From positions 4,284 to 59,186 of the forward strand of contig LFSN01000056.1 of the NCBI GenBank assembly GCA_001513125.1: a stretch of 54,903 bases of DNA. Reading direction: 5' to 3'. The position numbers and the translations under genes are program-made. This document shows positions 16,619-25,807 of this stretch, in pieces. Position 1 is the stretch's first letter; each line of letters begins with the position of its first letter. A model generated the notes under the pieces. That model did no database searches and was not told the DNA's origin. It saw only the letters and a list, made by a program, of their open reading frames with translations. The stretch is from Clostridia bacterium DTU030 (GTDB taxonomy: Bacteria; Bacillota; DTU030).

Positions 16619-18412
16619 TTACCCTCGTTTAAATTTCTTTTCCAATTCCTCGGCAGAGAGATGAATGATGGTAGGGCGTCCGTGGGGGCAGGTAAAGGGC
16701 TGTTTCGTACTGCCCAGTTGTTGTATCAGAGCCCCCATTTCCTCTGGGCTCAGCACCTTGGCAGCCCTGATGGCACTGTGACAGGCAAGGGACAGGGAAA
16801 GGGACTCCTTGAGTTCCTGGAAAGATTTCCCTTCCCAGCCAGTGTCTAAATCACCCAATACCGCCAGGAGAATCTCCTTCTCCCTACCCTTGGGAATAAC
16901 GGCAGGCACCGAATGAACAATTGCTCCCTGGGAGCCAAATTCTTCGATCCCAAAACCCAGCTCGCGAAACAGACCTATATTTTGCCTTAGTATTTCCCAT
17001 TCATTGTAAGATAATTCCAGGGTTAGGGGAACCAGTAGATTCTGCCTGTCGCCCGGTACTGCCCCGCCTTTCAGCAGTTCTTCATAGACTATCCGTTCAT
17101 GGGCGGCATGCTGATCGATAAGGAACAAGCCGGCCATACCCCGGGCGATAATATAGGTTTGATAGACCTGTCCCAGGGGTTCCAGGAGGGGAAAGGTTGG
17201 ATTGGGTTTCCTGGCCCCCAATTCTGGTTCCATGGTGGAGAAGGAATAGCTGCTGTTCCTTTTTCCCACCGCCGGGACAACTACATTATCTTTTGTCAAG
17301 GCTGCCGGTGTTTGTCCTTCTGCCACCTCCAGGGGCAGAGTGCCCGTTTCCCCCTCCCCTTGGCTCCTGTCTTGATCCCTATAATCTAAATAACTGATAG
17401 TGGGCTTTAGCCCTGGGACCAGATTACTGCGGCCGAGGACAGAAGCCACAGCGGTATAGACTGCCCTCCCTACTTCCCGCTCCCGGGCAAAGCGGATTTG
17501 GAGCTTGGTGGGGTGCACATTGACATCCACTTCCCTGGGGTCCAATTCCAGGGCCAAAAAGGCCACGGGAAACCGGTTTGCCAGCATCTGGTTGTGATAA
17601 GCCCGCTCCAGAGCGCTGGTGAGGAGGGGGTTTTTCACATACCTTTTATTAACAAAAAAGTATTGACAGCTGCGATTGGAACGATTGAGGGAGGGGCGGC
17701 CAATATAACCTGTTATCTTAAGGTAGCCGTCATCGGCCTCCACAGGCAGGAGCTCCTCCCACAGATCACTGCCGAAGATCGCCGGGATAACATCGCCCAG
17801 GGAACCCTTGCCCGTTGTCGTAAGGAGCCGACGGCCATCCCGGGTCAGGCTGAAGGAAACCTCGGGATAGGACAGGGCCAGGCGGACAACGGCTTCCGTA
17901 ATATGGCGTGCTTCTGTTTGGGGCTTTTTTAAGTATTTTTTCCGGGCCGGGGTGTTGAAAAAGAGATCCCGCACCGTTATAACTGTTCCAGCTGGCGCCC
18001 CGTGCTTTTCTACAACAGGTTTCCCTCCCCCCTCTACCTTCAACAAACTGCCAGCCACAGCCCCGGTGGGTGCAGTTAAGATCTCCAGCCGGGATACGGC
18101 GGCAATGCTGGGCAGGGCTTCGCCGCGAAAGCCCAGGGTCATTATTCCTTCCAGATCCGCCTGGGTTTTGATCTTGCTGGTGGCATGCCGGTGGATAGCT
18201 ATGAGGACCTCCTCCCCGGTCATGCCAAAGCCATCATCCCTGACCCGTATAAAATCCAGCCCAGCACCGGTAAAGTCAATATCGACATGGCTGGCCCCGG
18301 CATCAAGGGAATTTTCGACCAGTTCCTTTACTACAGCGGCGGGACGTTCTATCACTTCGCCGGCAGCAATTTGATTGGCAACTTCCTTGTCTAAAACCAC
18401 AATGCGGGACAT
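16619..18412 (-). CDS. mutL: DNA mismatch repair endonuclease MutL
   Basis: A 597-aa mismatch-repair ATPase. The N-terminal GHKL domain has IAAGEVIERPAAVVKELVEN, DDGFGM and GFRGEAL. The C-terminal domain keeps the metal-dependent endonuclease motif DQHA-x2-E-x4-E (in LIDQHAAHERIVYE), plus ACHSAIRA and CPHGRPT, which supply further metal ligands. It is therefore a nicking MutL, as expected where MutH is absent. It starts 17 bases after the mutS stop in a mutS-mutL-miaA-hfq operon. Confidence 0.96.
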   Translation of the reverse strand: MSRIVVLDKEVANQIAAGEVIERPAAVVKELVENSLDAGASHVDIDFTGAGLDFIRVRDDGFGMTGEEVLIAIHRHATSKIKTQADLEGIMTLGFRGEALPSIAAVSRLEILTAPTGAVAGSLLKVEGGGKPVVEKHGAPAGTVITVRDLFFNTPARKKYLKKPQTEARHITEAVVRLALSYPEVSFSLTRDGRRLLTTTGKGSLGDVIPAIFGSDLWEELLPVEADDGYLKITGYIGRPSLNRSNRSCQYFFVNKRYVKNPLLTSALERAYHNQMLANRFPVAFLALELDPREVDVNVHPTKLQIRFAREREVGRAVYTAVASVLGRSNLVPGLKPTISYLDYRDQDRSQGEGETGTLPLEVAEGQTPAALTKDNVVVPAVGKRNSSYSFSTMEPELGARKPNPTFPLLEPLGQVYQTYIIARGMAGLFLIDQHAAHERIVYEELLKGGAVPGDRQNLLVPLTLELSYNEWEILRQNIGLFRELGFGIEEFGSQGAIVHSVPAVIPKGREKEILLAVLGDLDTGWEGKSFQELKESLSLSLACHSAIRAAKVLSPEEMGALIQQLGSTKQPFTCPHGRPTIIHLSAEELEKKFKRG

Positions 18413-18428
18413 TTTCCTTTCCCCCTCT

Positions 18429-21017
18429 TTATTCCCCCTTGAGGAGTGACTGTAAAACGACCAGCACCTGCAACGCTTCCAGAGGGGTCATGTTCAAGGG
18501 ATCCAGATTCTGTATGGCGGCCAGCACCTCCCTTTCCTGAAAGGAAAAAAGGTCTAGCTGCACCGGTTCAGGGCCGCTGCTGGCTATCTCCTCGGCCGTG
18601 TCCTGGTCCCCTTCCAGCAGGGTCAGTATTTCTTCGGCCCGCCTAATCACAGCCTCCGGCAATCTGGCCAGGCGGGCCACATGAACACCATAGCTCCGGT
18701 CACTGGCACCGGGAATAATCTTGCGCAGGAAAATAATATCCTTACCCTGTTCTTCCACGGCAATGGTATAGTTTTTAACCTGCTGGTAATCATTGGCCAG
18801 GGTGGTCAATTCGTGGTAGTGGGTGGCAAAGAGGGTCTTGGCCCCCAGCTTTTCCAGGATGTATTCGGCAACGGCCCTGGCAATGGCGAGGCCATCATAG
18901 GTGGATGTGCCCCGCCCAATTTCATCCAAAATAACTAAGCTGTTGCCGGTGGCATTGCGCAGGATATTGCCCACCTCATTCATTTCCACCATAAAGGTAC
19001 TCTGGCCGGAAGCCAGGTCATCGGCTGCCCCAACCCGGGTAAAGATCCGGTCAACCACACCGATTTCCGCAGCCTTGGCCGGGACAAAACTCCCCATCTG
19101 GGCCATCAGGACGATGAGGGCCACCTGCCGGATATAGGTAGATTTCCCTGCCATGTTGGGACCGGTGATAAGAAGAAACTGATTTTGGCTATCCAGCAGG
19201 GTATCGTTGGGGACAAAGGGGGTATCGGTCAGCATTTGCTCTACCACCGGATGCCGGCCCCCTTGAATTATAATCCGGTTGTCGGTAGTTAAAACCGGTT
19301 TATTATACCGGTTCTTTATGGCGGCCAGGGCCAGGGAGAGGAGGGAATCAATTTCTCCAATGATTTTGGCCACCCGCTGTACCCTTTCGATTTCGCCGGC
19401 TACCCGCTGCCTCAATTCTAAAAACAGCTGGTATTCCAGCTCAATACACCTGTCCTGGGCACCGGTTATTTCTGCTTCCCATTCCTTCAGTTCCGGTGTA
19501 ATGAAACGTTCGGCATTGACCAGAGTCTGTTTCCGAATATAATCCTGGGGTACGGCATCCAGGTTGCTTTTGGTAACCTCCAGGTAGTAGCCAAAGACCT
19601 TGTTGTAGCCAATCTTAAGGTTTTTTATGCCCGTGCGCTCCCGTTCCCTGACCTCCAGTTCTGCCAACCACTTTCTTCCCTTTTGGGCCATGGTCCGCAG
19701 CCGGTCTACCTCCTGGTGGTAACCGGTCTTGATCAAATTGCCCTCCCGCAATCCTGCCGGCGGGTCTTCATTCAAGGCATCCTCCAACAACTGCCAGAGG
19801 TCAGTGCAAGGGTCCAGGGCCTCCCTGAGGGCTGCCAGCCTGGAGGCTTGTACACCTGCTAAAGCTTCCTTGATGGCAGGTAACAGGGCCAGGGATCTTT
19901 TCAGAGCCAGGAGGTCCCGGGCGGTGGCTGTTTGGTAGACCACCTTGCCCATTAACCGTTCCAGATCATAGATATCCTTGAGACTGTCGGGAAGGGATGT
20001 CCGGAGGGCACTGTCGGCGACAAAATCTTCCACTGCCTCCAGGCGCTCTTCAATCCGTTCCTTATTGAGCAGGGGCTGCTCCACCCACTGCCTCAGGGTT
20101 CTGCCACCCATGGCGGTAAAGGTATAATCCAGGACTCCTAAGAGGGTGGCCCTGGTTTTATCACCGCGCAAACTCCTGGTCAGCTCCAGGTTTCGCCTCG
20201 ATGTTCCATCAATTACCATATAATCGCTGACCCGGTATGCCTCGAGCCCTTTGATGTGTATGGGATCCACCTTCTGGGTTTCCCGCAGGTAGAAAAGGAT
20301 CGCACCGGCGGCACAGGCACCGGCCTGAAACTCTTCCCCTTCGGGTAGGTTTACAGACGCCAATTCCCTTTCCAGTAGGGTAAGGGATGTGGGCAAAGAG
20401 AACTCCCCTTCCCTCCTGGGTGAAGGCAGGACTGGAAAGAATTGCTGCAGTTCCTTTATCAATTGCTGCAGTTCCGTATCATCCTGGGGATAAAGGCACT
20501 CGGCCGGCTGCAGCCGCAGCATTTCACTGCGCAGGGCTTCAACCTGCCCCGGGCCATTGAAGCCCGTCACTTTAAAATCCCCCGTACCGGCATCGATGAT
20601 TGCCATTCCCAGGGAGGTCCCATATTGGGCTACTGCAGCCAGGTAGTTATTCTTCTTTGCCTCTAACACCTGAGGGTCGAGGAAGGTCCCCGGAGTCACA
20701 ATCCTGGTAACTTCCCTTTTCACCAGGCCGGTACTGGTCTTGGGATCTTCCACCTGTTCGCAAATGGCGACTTTATAGCCCTTTTCCAGGAGACGGGCGA
20801 TATAGCTGTCTGCTGCATGGTAGGGAACCCCACACATGGGCATCCGTTTCCCCTTGCCTGCATCCCGGCCCGTCAAGGTAATTTCCAATTCCCTGGCGGC
20901 TATTTCGGCATCTTCGAAGAACATCTCGTAAAAATCCCCTAGACGAAAAAAGAGGATTTTGTCCATGTGCTGTGCTTTGATCCTTTTGTACTGGGCCACC
21001 ATAGGGGTATCTGCCAT
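18429..21017 (-). CDS. mutS: DNA mismatch repair protein MutS
   Basis: An 862-aa MutS1. The mismatch-wedge motif F-x-E is present in GDFYEMF near the N-terminus. The ATPase has Walker A GPNMAGKST and Walker B SLVILDEIGRGTSTYDG, followed by FATHYHELT. Recognition of mismatches and recruitment of MutL are the known roles. The frame is open to an ATG at 21038, but AGAGGG spaced 6 bases before the ATG at 21017 and the normal N-terminus favour 21017. It heads the mutS-mutL-miaA-hfq operon behind its own promoter. Confidence 0.96.
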   Translation of the reverse strand: MADTPMVAQYKRIKAQHMDKILFFRLGDFYEMFFEDAEIAARELEITLTGRDAGKGKRMPMCGVPYHAADSYIARLLEKGYKVAICEQVEDPKTSTGLVKREVTRIVTPGTFLDPQVLEAKKNNYLAAVAQYGTSLGMAIIDAGTGDFKVTGFNGPGQVEALRSEMLRLQPAECLYPQDDTELQQLIKELQQFFPVLPSPRREGEFSLPTSLTLLERELASVNLPEGEEFQAGACAAGAILFYLRETQKVDPIHIKGLEAYRVSDYMVIDGTSRRNLELTRSLRGDKTRATLLGVLDYTFTAMGGRTLRQWVEQPLLNKERIEERLEAVEDFVADSALRTSLPDSLKDIYDLERLMGKVVYQTATARDLLALKRSLALLPAIKEALAGVQASRLAALREALDPCTDLWQLLEDALNEDPPAGLREGNLIKTGYHQEVDRLRTMAQKGRKWLAELEVRERERTGIKNLKIGYNKVFGYYLEVTKSNLDAVPQDYIRKQTLVNAERFITPELKEWEAEITGAQDRCIELEYQLFLELRQRVAGEIERVQRVAKIIGEIDSLLSLALAAIKNRYNKPVLTTDNRIIIQGGRHPVVEQMLTDTPFVPNDTLLDSQNQFLLITGPNMAGKSTYIRQVALIVLMAQMGSFVPAKAAEIGVVDRIFTRVGAADDLASGQSTFMVEMNEVGNILRNATGNSLVILDEIGRGTSTYDGLAIARAVAEYILEKLGAKTLFATHYHELTTLANDYQQVKNYTIAVEEQGKDIIFLRKIIPGASDRSYGVHVARLARLPEAVIRRAEEILTLLEGDQDTAEEIASSGPEPVQLDLFSFQEREVLAAIQNLDPLNMTPLEALQVLVVLQSLLKGE

Positions 21018-21056
21018 CGGCATCCCTCTTCTCAGCATACTACTCGCTATTTATTA

Positions 21057-21062
21057 ATTATA
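21057..21062 (-). promoter_or_regulatory. -10 box of a mutS promoter
   Basis: TATAAT on the minus strand, about 40 bases before the mutS start and just after the miaB terminator. The -35 region is a poor T-rich match, so only the -10 is called. Confidence 0.4.
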
Positions 21063-21078
21063 ACATAGGGCCCTTTGG

Positions 21079-21106
21079 AAAAAAAGGAAGAACCAGCCAG
21101 GCTGGT
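21079..21106 (-). terminator. Terminator after miaB
   Basis: On the minus strand ACCAGCC/GGCTGGT pairs tightly and is followed by TCTTCCTTTTTTT. It lies 22 bases past the miaB stop and separates miaB from mutS. Confidence 0.65.
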
Positions 21107-21128
21107 CCTTCTACCCCATTCCCAATTT

Positions 21129-22475
21129 TTATTCTATCTTAACCAACTCCCCGTACAGGTTCCAGGTTTGGGGCCTGGTGATCCGGACCGTAACCAGCTC
21201 CCCCATCAAGTCCTCCTCCCCCGGAAAAAGGACCAACTTGTTGGTCCGGGTCCGGCTTGTGAGGATCTTCTCCTCCTTTTTGCTGGTTCCCTCGACCAGC
21301 ACCTCAAGCTCCTTGCCCCGCAGCTCCTCATTTATATCCCTGCTAATGCGGTCTTGTAATTCCATTAACCGGTTCAAGCGTTCCTTCTTTACATCTTCCG
21401 GCACCTGCTCCTTCATTTTGGCTGCTGGGGTTCCGCTGCGGGGGGAAAAGACAAAGGTGAAAGCGTTATCAAAGCGCACCTGCCGGACAATGTCGAGGGT
21501 GGCGGCAAAGTCTTCCTCCTCTTCACCGGGAAAGCCGACGATAATATCGGTAGTGATGCTGCAGTCTGGCACTTCCTCCCGGATCCTTTCCACCAGCTGC
21601 AGGTATTCTTCCCTGGTGTAACCCCGGTTCATCCTTTGCAAAATCCGGTTGCTTCCCGCCTGGATGGGAAGGTGAAAATGTTCACAGACCTTGTCACAGT
21701 CCCGGACTGCGGCAATTATTTCCGCGGTAAAATCCCGGGGATGGGAAGTTGTATAGCGGATACGCTGGATCCCTTCCACCTGATTAACTTCCCGTAAAAG
21801 CTGGGCAAAGGAAACCCCCTTTCCCAGATCCCGTCCATAGGTATTGACGTTCTGCCCCAGGAGGGTCACTTCCTTGTAGCCTTCTTGGGCAAGCTCGGTA
21901 ACCTCCTGAATGATATCCTGGGGCGGCCGGCTCCGCTCCTTACCCCGGACATAGGGGACAATGCAGTAGGTGCAAAAGTTGGTACAGCCATAGGTAATAG
22001 TAACATAGGCCTTCAGCTTCCCTTCCCTCTGGGCAGGAAGATCTACCAGGGGTACCTGGCCTTCTTCCCAGACCTGCACCAGGGGTTCGGACAGGGCGGC
22101 GGCCTTGCTGATGAGTTCCGGCAGTTCCTGGATATTGTGGGTGCCAAAGACAAAGTCAACATGGGGGGCCTTGGTCAAGACCCTTTCCTTGTCCTTCTGG
22201 GCCATGCACCCACCGACACCAATTAAAAGATCCGGCCTTTTCTTTTTTAGGGGCCGCAGTTCATTTAGGCGGCCATAAATCTTACGTTCCGCCGTCTCCC
22301 GGACGCAGCAGGTATTGAAGAGGATTAGGTCTGCTTCCTCCACACTGGCAGTCCTGGTATAGCCCAGGTCGGCCAAAATACCGGCCAGGGTCTCACTGTC
22401 CCTTTCATTCATCTGGCAGCCATAGGTCCGGATATGATATTTTTTTCCCTTCCCAATTTCCCTGCAAATCTCCAT
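21129..22475 (-). CDS. miaB: tRNA-2-methylthio-N6-dimethylallyladenosine synthase
   Basis: A radical SAM methylthiotransferase (448 aa) acting on i6A37 of tRNA, the step after MiaA. The N-terminal UPF0004 domain has its three cluster Cys in YGCQMN, NTCCVRE and GGCMA. The radical SAM CxxxCxxC motif is in CTNFCTYC. The TRAM RNA-binding domain is at the C-terminus (about 380-448). Length and motif order are normal. A second member of the family, rimO, is at the right edge of the window. Confidence 0.96.
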   Translation of the reverse strand: MEICREIGKGKKYHIRTYGCQMNERDSETLAGILADLGYTRTASVEEADLILFNTCCVRETAERKIYGRLNELRPLKKKRPDLLIGVGGCMAQKDKERVLTKAPHVDFVFGTHNIQELPELISKAAALSEPLVQVWEEGQVPLVDLPAQREGKLKAYVTITYGCTNFCTYCIVPYVRGKERSRPPQDIIQEVTELAQEGYKEVTLLGQNVNTYGRDLGKGVSFAQLLREVNQVEGIQRIRYTTSHPRDFTAEIIAAVRDCDKVCEHFHLPIQAGSNRILQRMNRGYTREEYLQLVERIREEVPDCSITTDIIVGFPGEEEEDFAATLDIVRQVRFDNAFTFVFSPRSGTPAAKMKEQVPEDVKKERLNRLMELQDRISRDINEELRGKELEVLVEGTSKKEEKILTSRTRTNKLVLFPGEEDLMGELVTVRITRPQTWNLYGELVKIE

Positions 22476-22521
22476 AAATTCCTTTAACCCCTTCCCCCAA
22501 AACCAATTCTTCTTTGTTCTA

Positions 22522-22538
22522 TATTATCAATGATAATA
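22522..22538. promoter_or_regulatory. 17-base palindrome upstream of miaB
   Basis: TATTATCA-N1-TGATAATA is a perfect 8-base inverted repeat about 50 bases before the miaB start. It could be an operator. Its half-sites are in the opposite order to a Bacillus-type Fur box, so I name no regulator. Confidence 0.35.
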
Positions 22539-22591
22539 CGCAGCTCGAAGACTAACCTCTAATTCAGTATATCATTAATATATACAACCTT

Positions 22592-23560
22592 CTAGACCGG
22601 ATTCCTTTCCTCCAGCCTGCATTCCAGGGGCGGTATGTCCACCAGCCCCTGGATACTCGGTTGCCTGAGGAGACAGCCTTCCGTCCAGCCCAAATGCTGT
22701 ATCTCTACCGTAAGCCAGGGTTTGACCCACAGTACAGGGGAATGCCCCTGGGGGCCGTTGGCAAAGGGCTCCTCGGTGGTTTGTAGCCGCTGCAGCCTTT
22801 CCGTAAGCCGGAACCACCCTTCCTGGGTCAATTTGCCCGTGCCCACCCGTCCCACATAATGGAGGCGCTCCTCGTCATCGTATAAGCCCAGGAGGAGGGA
22901 ATTGACCCTGGGACCGGCTGTGGTAAACCCCCCAACAACGGCTACCAGGTTACGATAGTTCTTTACCTTCAGCCAGTAATCCTTCTTGGCTCCCAGAATG
23001 TAGGGGGAAGTGAGCTGCTTCATCACAATGCCTTCCATGTCCTGTTCCTTGATGGCTGTAAATAAAGCCCTGCCATCCCTATGGCTGGCTACCCTTCGGC
23101 AGTGCCCGCCGGGAATAATGATTTGGGCCAGTATTTCCTCCCTATCCCGGAAAGTCCTTTCCCTGATCCACTCCCCATTATAATACAGAACATCGAAAAT
23201 CATATAGGCAATGGGTATGGTCCTTTGCAGACCTTTAACCCTTTCCAGGCGCCTGATGCCGTCCCTTTTCATAACCCGGGGAAAGGAAGGCCTGCCGTCA
23301 TTTCCCAGGGCGATAACCTCGCCGTCCAGTATTGCCGACGCGGCGGTGCAGTAAGACCTGATGTCGGTTAGTTCCGGATAATGCCAGGTCCGCTCCCTCC
23401 GCCGCCTATTAAATAGCCGGACTTCCCTCCCGTCCCAATAGGTCAATATCCTGACCCCATCCCACTTGACCTGCCCTATCCATTCTTCTCCTGTTGGGAT
23501 GCTGGTACTGGTCTTGGGCTCCATGGGTATAACCGGCTCCACAACCTTCCCTCCCCGCAA
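22592..23560 (-). CDS. ATP-dependent DNA ligase (LigD-ligase-like, stand-alone)
   Basis: A 322-aa nucleotidyltransferase. The adenylated Lys is in motif I (KWDGVR, about residue 28). Motif III is ILDGEVIAL, motif IV EGIVMK and motif V YWLKVKNYR. An OB-fold domain follows (about 215-310, with VGGFTTAGPRVNSLLLGLYD). This is the size and look of the ligase module of bacterial LigD and its stand-alone relatives, which work in non-homologous end joining or base-excision repair. No Ku or primase gene is in the window, so the pathway is unknown. It lies upstream of miaB with a 116-base gap and downstream of the decarboxylase terminator. Confidence 0.88.
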   Translation of the reverse strand: MRGGKVVEPVIPMEPKTSTSIPTGEEWIGQVKWDGVRILTYWDGREVRLFNRRRRERTWHYPELTDIRSYCTAASAILDGEVIALGNDGRPSFPRVMKRDGIRRLERVKGLQRTIPIAYMIFDVLYYNGEWIRERTFRDREEILAQIIIPGGHCRRVASHRDGRALFTAIKEQDMEGIVMKQLTSPYILGAKKDYWLKVKNYRNLVAVVGGFTTAGPRVNSLLLGLYDDEERLHYVGRVGTGKLTQEGWFRLTERLQRLQTTEEPFANGPQGHSPVLWVKPWLTVEIQHLGWTEGCLLRQPSIQGLVDIPPLECRLEERNPV

Positions 23561-23646
23561 TGTATCACCCTTAGTTTGTGTCCCGGGGAGAAAAAATAAC
23601 AGCTGGCAAAGGAGAAAGGCCGTCAGGCTTTACTGCCGCGTCAAGT

Positions 23647-23672
23647 AAAAAAGGGGCTTTCTGCCCCCTTTT
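23647..23672 (-). terminator. Terminator after the basic amino acid decarboxylase gene
   Basis: On the minus strand a GGGG/CCCC hairpin with AAAG/CTTT flanks is followed by TTTTTTAC. It overlaps the stop codon of the decarboxylase gene. Confidence 0.75.
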
Positions 23673-25185
23673 AACTGCCGACTTCTTCCCCAACGGCCCG
23701 GTGCTGCTGTACCAGGACAAGATTCTGGGCAAGGACCTTCACCTGCTCCAGATGAGGATCCTCTGTCCCCTGTAATATCAGGCCCTCTGCCTTCAGAATC
23801 CTGACATAATCAATAATCTCCCTGGTAAATCTTTCCCCAGGGCAGATTAGGGGAATTCCCGGCGGGTAGGCCATGATCATTTCGGCACTGATTTCCCCTT
23901 CTGCAGCGTCCAGGGTAACTGTCTTGGTTTCACCATAAAATGCATCCCGGGGCGATACCAGGGCAGCGGGCAGGGGCGGCAGGGCGCGGCTAAATTTGCT
24001 GATGCTTCCCCCTTTGCCCAAAGATTGCACCAGATCCTGGATACTGGCTACCAGGTGCTGGACCATTTCCCAGCTGTCCCCTATACTGAGGAGCAAAATA
24101 ATGTTATAGAGGTCCGACAGCTCTACTTGAATCCGGTACTTGTGGCGCAGGATTGACTCGACCTCCTGGCCCGACAAGCCCAACTGCTGGACATTCATGG
24201 TAATCTTGGTGGGGTCCAGATAGCGGCAGCCCGGCCTGCCCTCAATATGCTCCTCCTCCAGAAGCTCGATTCCCGGTAGGCGGGAAAGCTGTTTCCTCAC
24301 CCAGCGGGCTTTCCTGAGGACACCGGCCAGCAATCTGGTCCCCGCCAGGGCCATCTGTTTGCGGGCAAAATCCAGGGACGTCAAGAGGATATAGGAGGGG
24401 CTGGTGGTCTGGGTTAAGTTTAAAACACCCTTAACCCGCTGGGGATTGACCAAATTGCCCTGATGCAGGAGTAGAGAGCTCTGGGTTAAGGAACCCGCCA
24501 ATTTGTGGGTACTGGCGGCACTGAGATCAGCCCCCGCCTCCATGGCGGAAGGGGGCAGTTCCGGATGGAAGCAGAGGTGGGCACCATGGGCTTCATCGAC
24601 CAGTACGGGAACATTCCTGGCATGGGCAACCTCTACAATGCCCGCCAGGTCGGAGGCAACACCGTAATAGGTAGGATTGATGACAAAGACACCCCTGGCA
24701 TCGGGATGCTCCCGAAGGGCCCGTTCAACGTCTTGGGGAGTGATCCCGTGGGTAATGCCGAATCTCTGATCAACCTCCGGCTGCAGGTAAACCGGCTGCA
24801 CTCCACTCAGAATTAGACCACTTATGACAGAGCGGTGGGCATTCCGCGGCACAATAAGTTTTTCACCCGGGGCACAAACGGCCATGATCATGGCTTGAAT
24901 GCCGCTGGTGGTTCCATTCACTAAAAAATAGGCATGCTCAGCCCGGAAAGCATCGGCGGCCAAATCCTGGGCTTCTTTAATAACATCTAGGGGGTTGAGG
25001 ATATTATCAAGGCCTTCCATACAGGTAAGATCAATGCCCAGGGCAGTAGGCCCTAGTTTTTCCGTCAGCTCCGGGTTGCCCCGGCCCTGTTTATGACCCG
25101 GCACATGAAAGGGAATTATCCCTTGAGCCCGATAGGCACACAGGGCATCCCACAATGGAGTTCTCTTTTGTTCTCTTTTTCCCAT
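23671..25185 (-). CDS. Arginine/lysine/ornithine decarboxylase (fold type I, Bacillus SpeA-like)
   Basis: A 504-aa PLP enzyme. The N-terminus (IPFHVPGHKQGRG) is the hallmark of the group. The PLP Lys is in STHKLAGSLTQSS, preceded by the cofactor Asp in LVDEAHGAH. The C-terminal domain includes YPPGIPLICPGE. The length fits the short B. subtilis-type arginine or lysine decarboxylases that lack the N-terminal wing domain. The amino acid substrate cannot be fixed by eye. Decarboxylation would feed polyamine synthesis. It follows the small coiled-coil gene and ends at a strong terminator. Confidence 0.9.
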   Translation of the reverse strand: MGKREQKRTPLWDALCAYRAQGIIPFHVPGHKQGRGNPELTEKLGPTALGIDLTCMEGLDNILNPLDVIKEAQDLAADAFRAEHAYFLVNGTTSGIQAMIMAVCAPGEKLIVPRNAHRSVISGLILSGVQPVYLQPEVDQRFGITHGITPQDVERALREHPDARGVFVINPTYYGVASDLAGIVEVAHARNVPVLVDEAHGAHLCFHPELPPSAMEAGADLSAASTHKLAGSLTQSSLLLHQGNLVNPQRVKGVLNLTQTTSPSYILLTSLDFARKQMALAGTRLLAGVLRKARWVRKQLSRLPGIELLEEEHIEGRPGCRYLDPTKITMNVQQLGLSGQEVESILRHKYRIQVELSDLYNIILLLSIGDSWEMVQHLVASIQDLVQSLGKGGSISKFSRALPPLPAALVSPRDAFYGETKTVTLDAAEGEISAEMIMAYPPGIPLICPGERFTREIIDYVRILKAEGLILQGTEDPHLEQVKVLAQNLVLVQQHRAVGEEVGS

Positions 25186-25205
25186 GACCCACCACCCTTT
25201 ACATT

Positions 25206-25397
25206 CTAATTCAGATAATAAGGAGCCTCCTTCGTCACAACGACTATATTAAAACACACCGGGACCAGTTTGACAAGACTAATTAAACCCAACTTAAATG
25301 CAAAATTTATTAGGGCAAGTGGGCACTTTTCATCAACAGGCTTGTCCACCTTTTTCCTTTCTAACTTCTCTTTTTTTGCGGTACACCCCCCCTTCAT
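25206..25397 (-). CDS. Possible small protein, function unknown
   Basis: A 63-residue frame whose ATG overlaps the stop of the coiled-coil gene as ATGA. It has a basic N-terminal half and a hydrophobic C-terminal half (FKLGLISLVKLVPVCFNIVVV). The overlap suggests translational coupling, but the ribosome binding site is only G-rich and I recognise no family. It may be spurious. If it is not a gene, the 208 bases between the decarboxylase and the coiled-coil gene hold nothing I can name. Confidence 0.25.
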   Translation of the reverse strand: MKGGCTAKKEKLERKKVDKPVDEKCPLALINFAFKLGLISLVKLVPVCFNIVVVTKEAPYYLN

Positions 25398-25663
25398 CCC
25401 CCCAGCTGCCTGAGCTGTTCCTGCAGGGCCAGGATGAGCCGGTTTTGTTCCATCAGCCTTTGGGCATAGCGGCGGTTTTCCCGGCGCAAACGATCATTAA
25501 TCCGTTCCAGCTTCTCCGTTTCCAGCCGCTTTCCCCTTTCTGACGCCTCCAGGATATTCATCAAAACCCTGCGGCTCATACGCAGATTCTCTACTTTGGC
25601 TTCCAAATCCCGTACCCGCAGGCGCAGATCCTCAAGCTCCAGATAATGGTCATAGTCAAGCAT
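25394..25663 (-). CDS. Small coiled-coil protein, function unknown
   Basis: An 89-aa protein made almost wholly of charged heptad-like helix, with Leu, Arg and Glu alternating (for example LEDLRLRVRDLEAKVENLR). A coiled coil of about 80 residues is likely. No membrane segment or catalytic motif is visible. AAGGTGGT lies 6 bases before the ATG at 25663; a GTG two codons earlier is less well placed. It lies downstream of the mmd terminator and upstream of the decarboxylase. I do not recognise a named family. Confidence 0.6.
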   Translation of the reverse strand: MLDYDHYLELEDLRLRVRDLEAKVENLRMSRRVLMNILEASERGKRLETEKLERINDRLRRENRRYAQRLMEQNRLILALQEQLRQLGG

Positions 25664-25753
25664 GGTCACACCACCTTACCGTCAATATCTACAATAATAA
25701 CTATGCCACATGGCCTCGTTTCTATACTTCCCCTGCACGCCTTTTAGTTCTTT

Positions 25754-25784
25754 CAAAAAAAAACGTGGGATCAATATCCCACGT
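25754..25784 (-). terminator. Terminator of the mmdADECB operon
   Basis: On the minus strand a perfect 9-base-pair stem (ACGTGGGAT/ATCCCACGT, 4-base loop) is followed by nine T residues. This is the strongest terminator in the window, 23 bases past the mmdB stop. Confidence 0.92.
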
Positions 25785-25807
25785 CCAGTTTACGCCTTTC
25801 ATCATTT

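Noticed and set aside
22522-22538. Fur or PerR box upstream of miaB
   Set aside because: The half-sites run in the opposite order to the Fur 7-1-7 box and do not match the PerR box, so no regulator is named.
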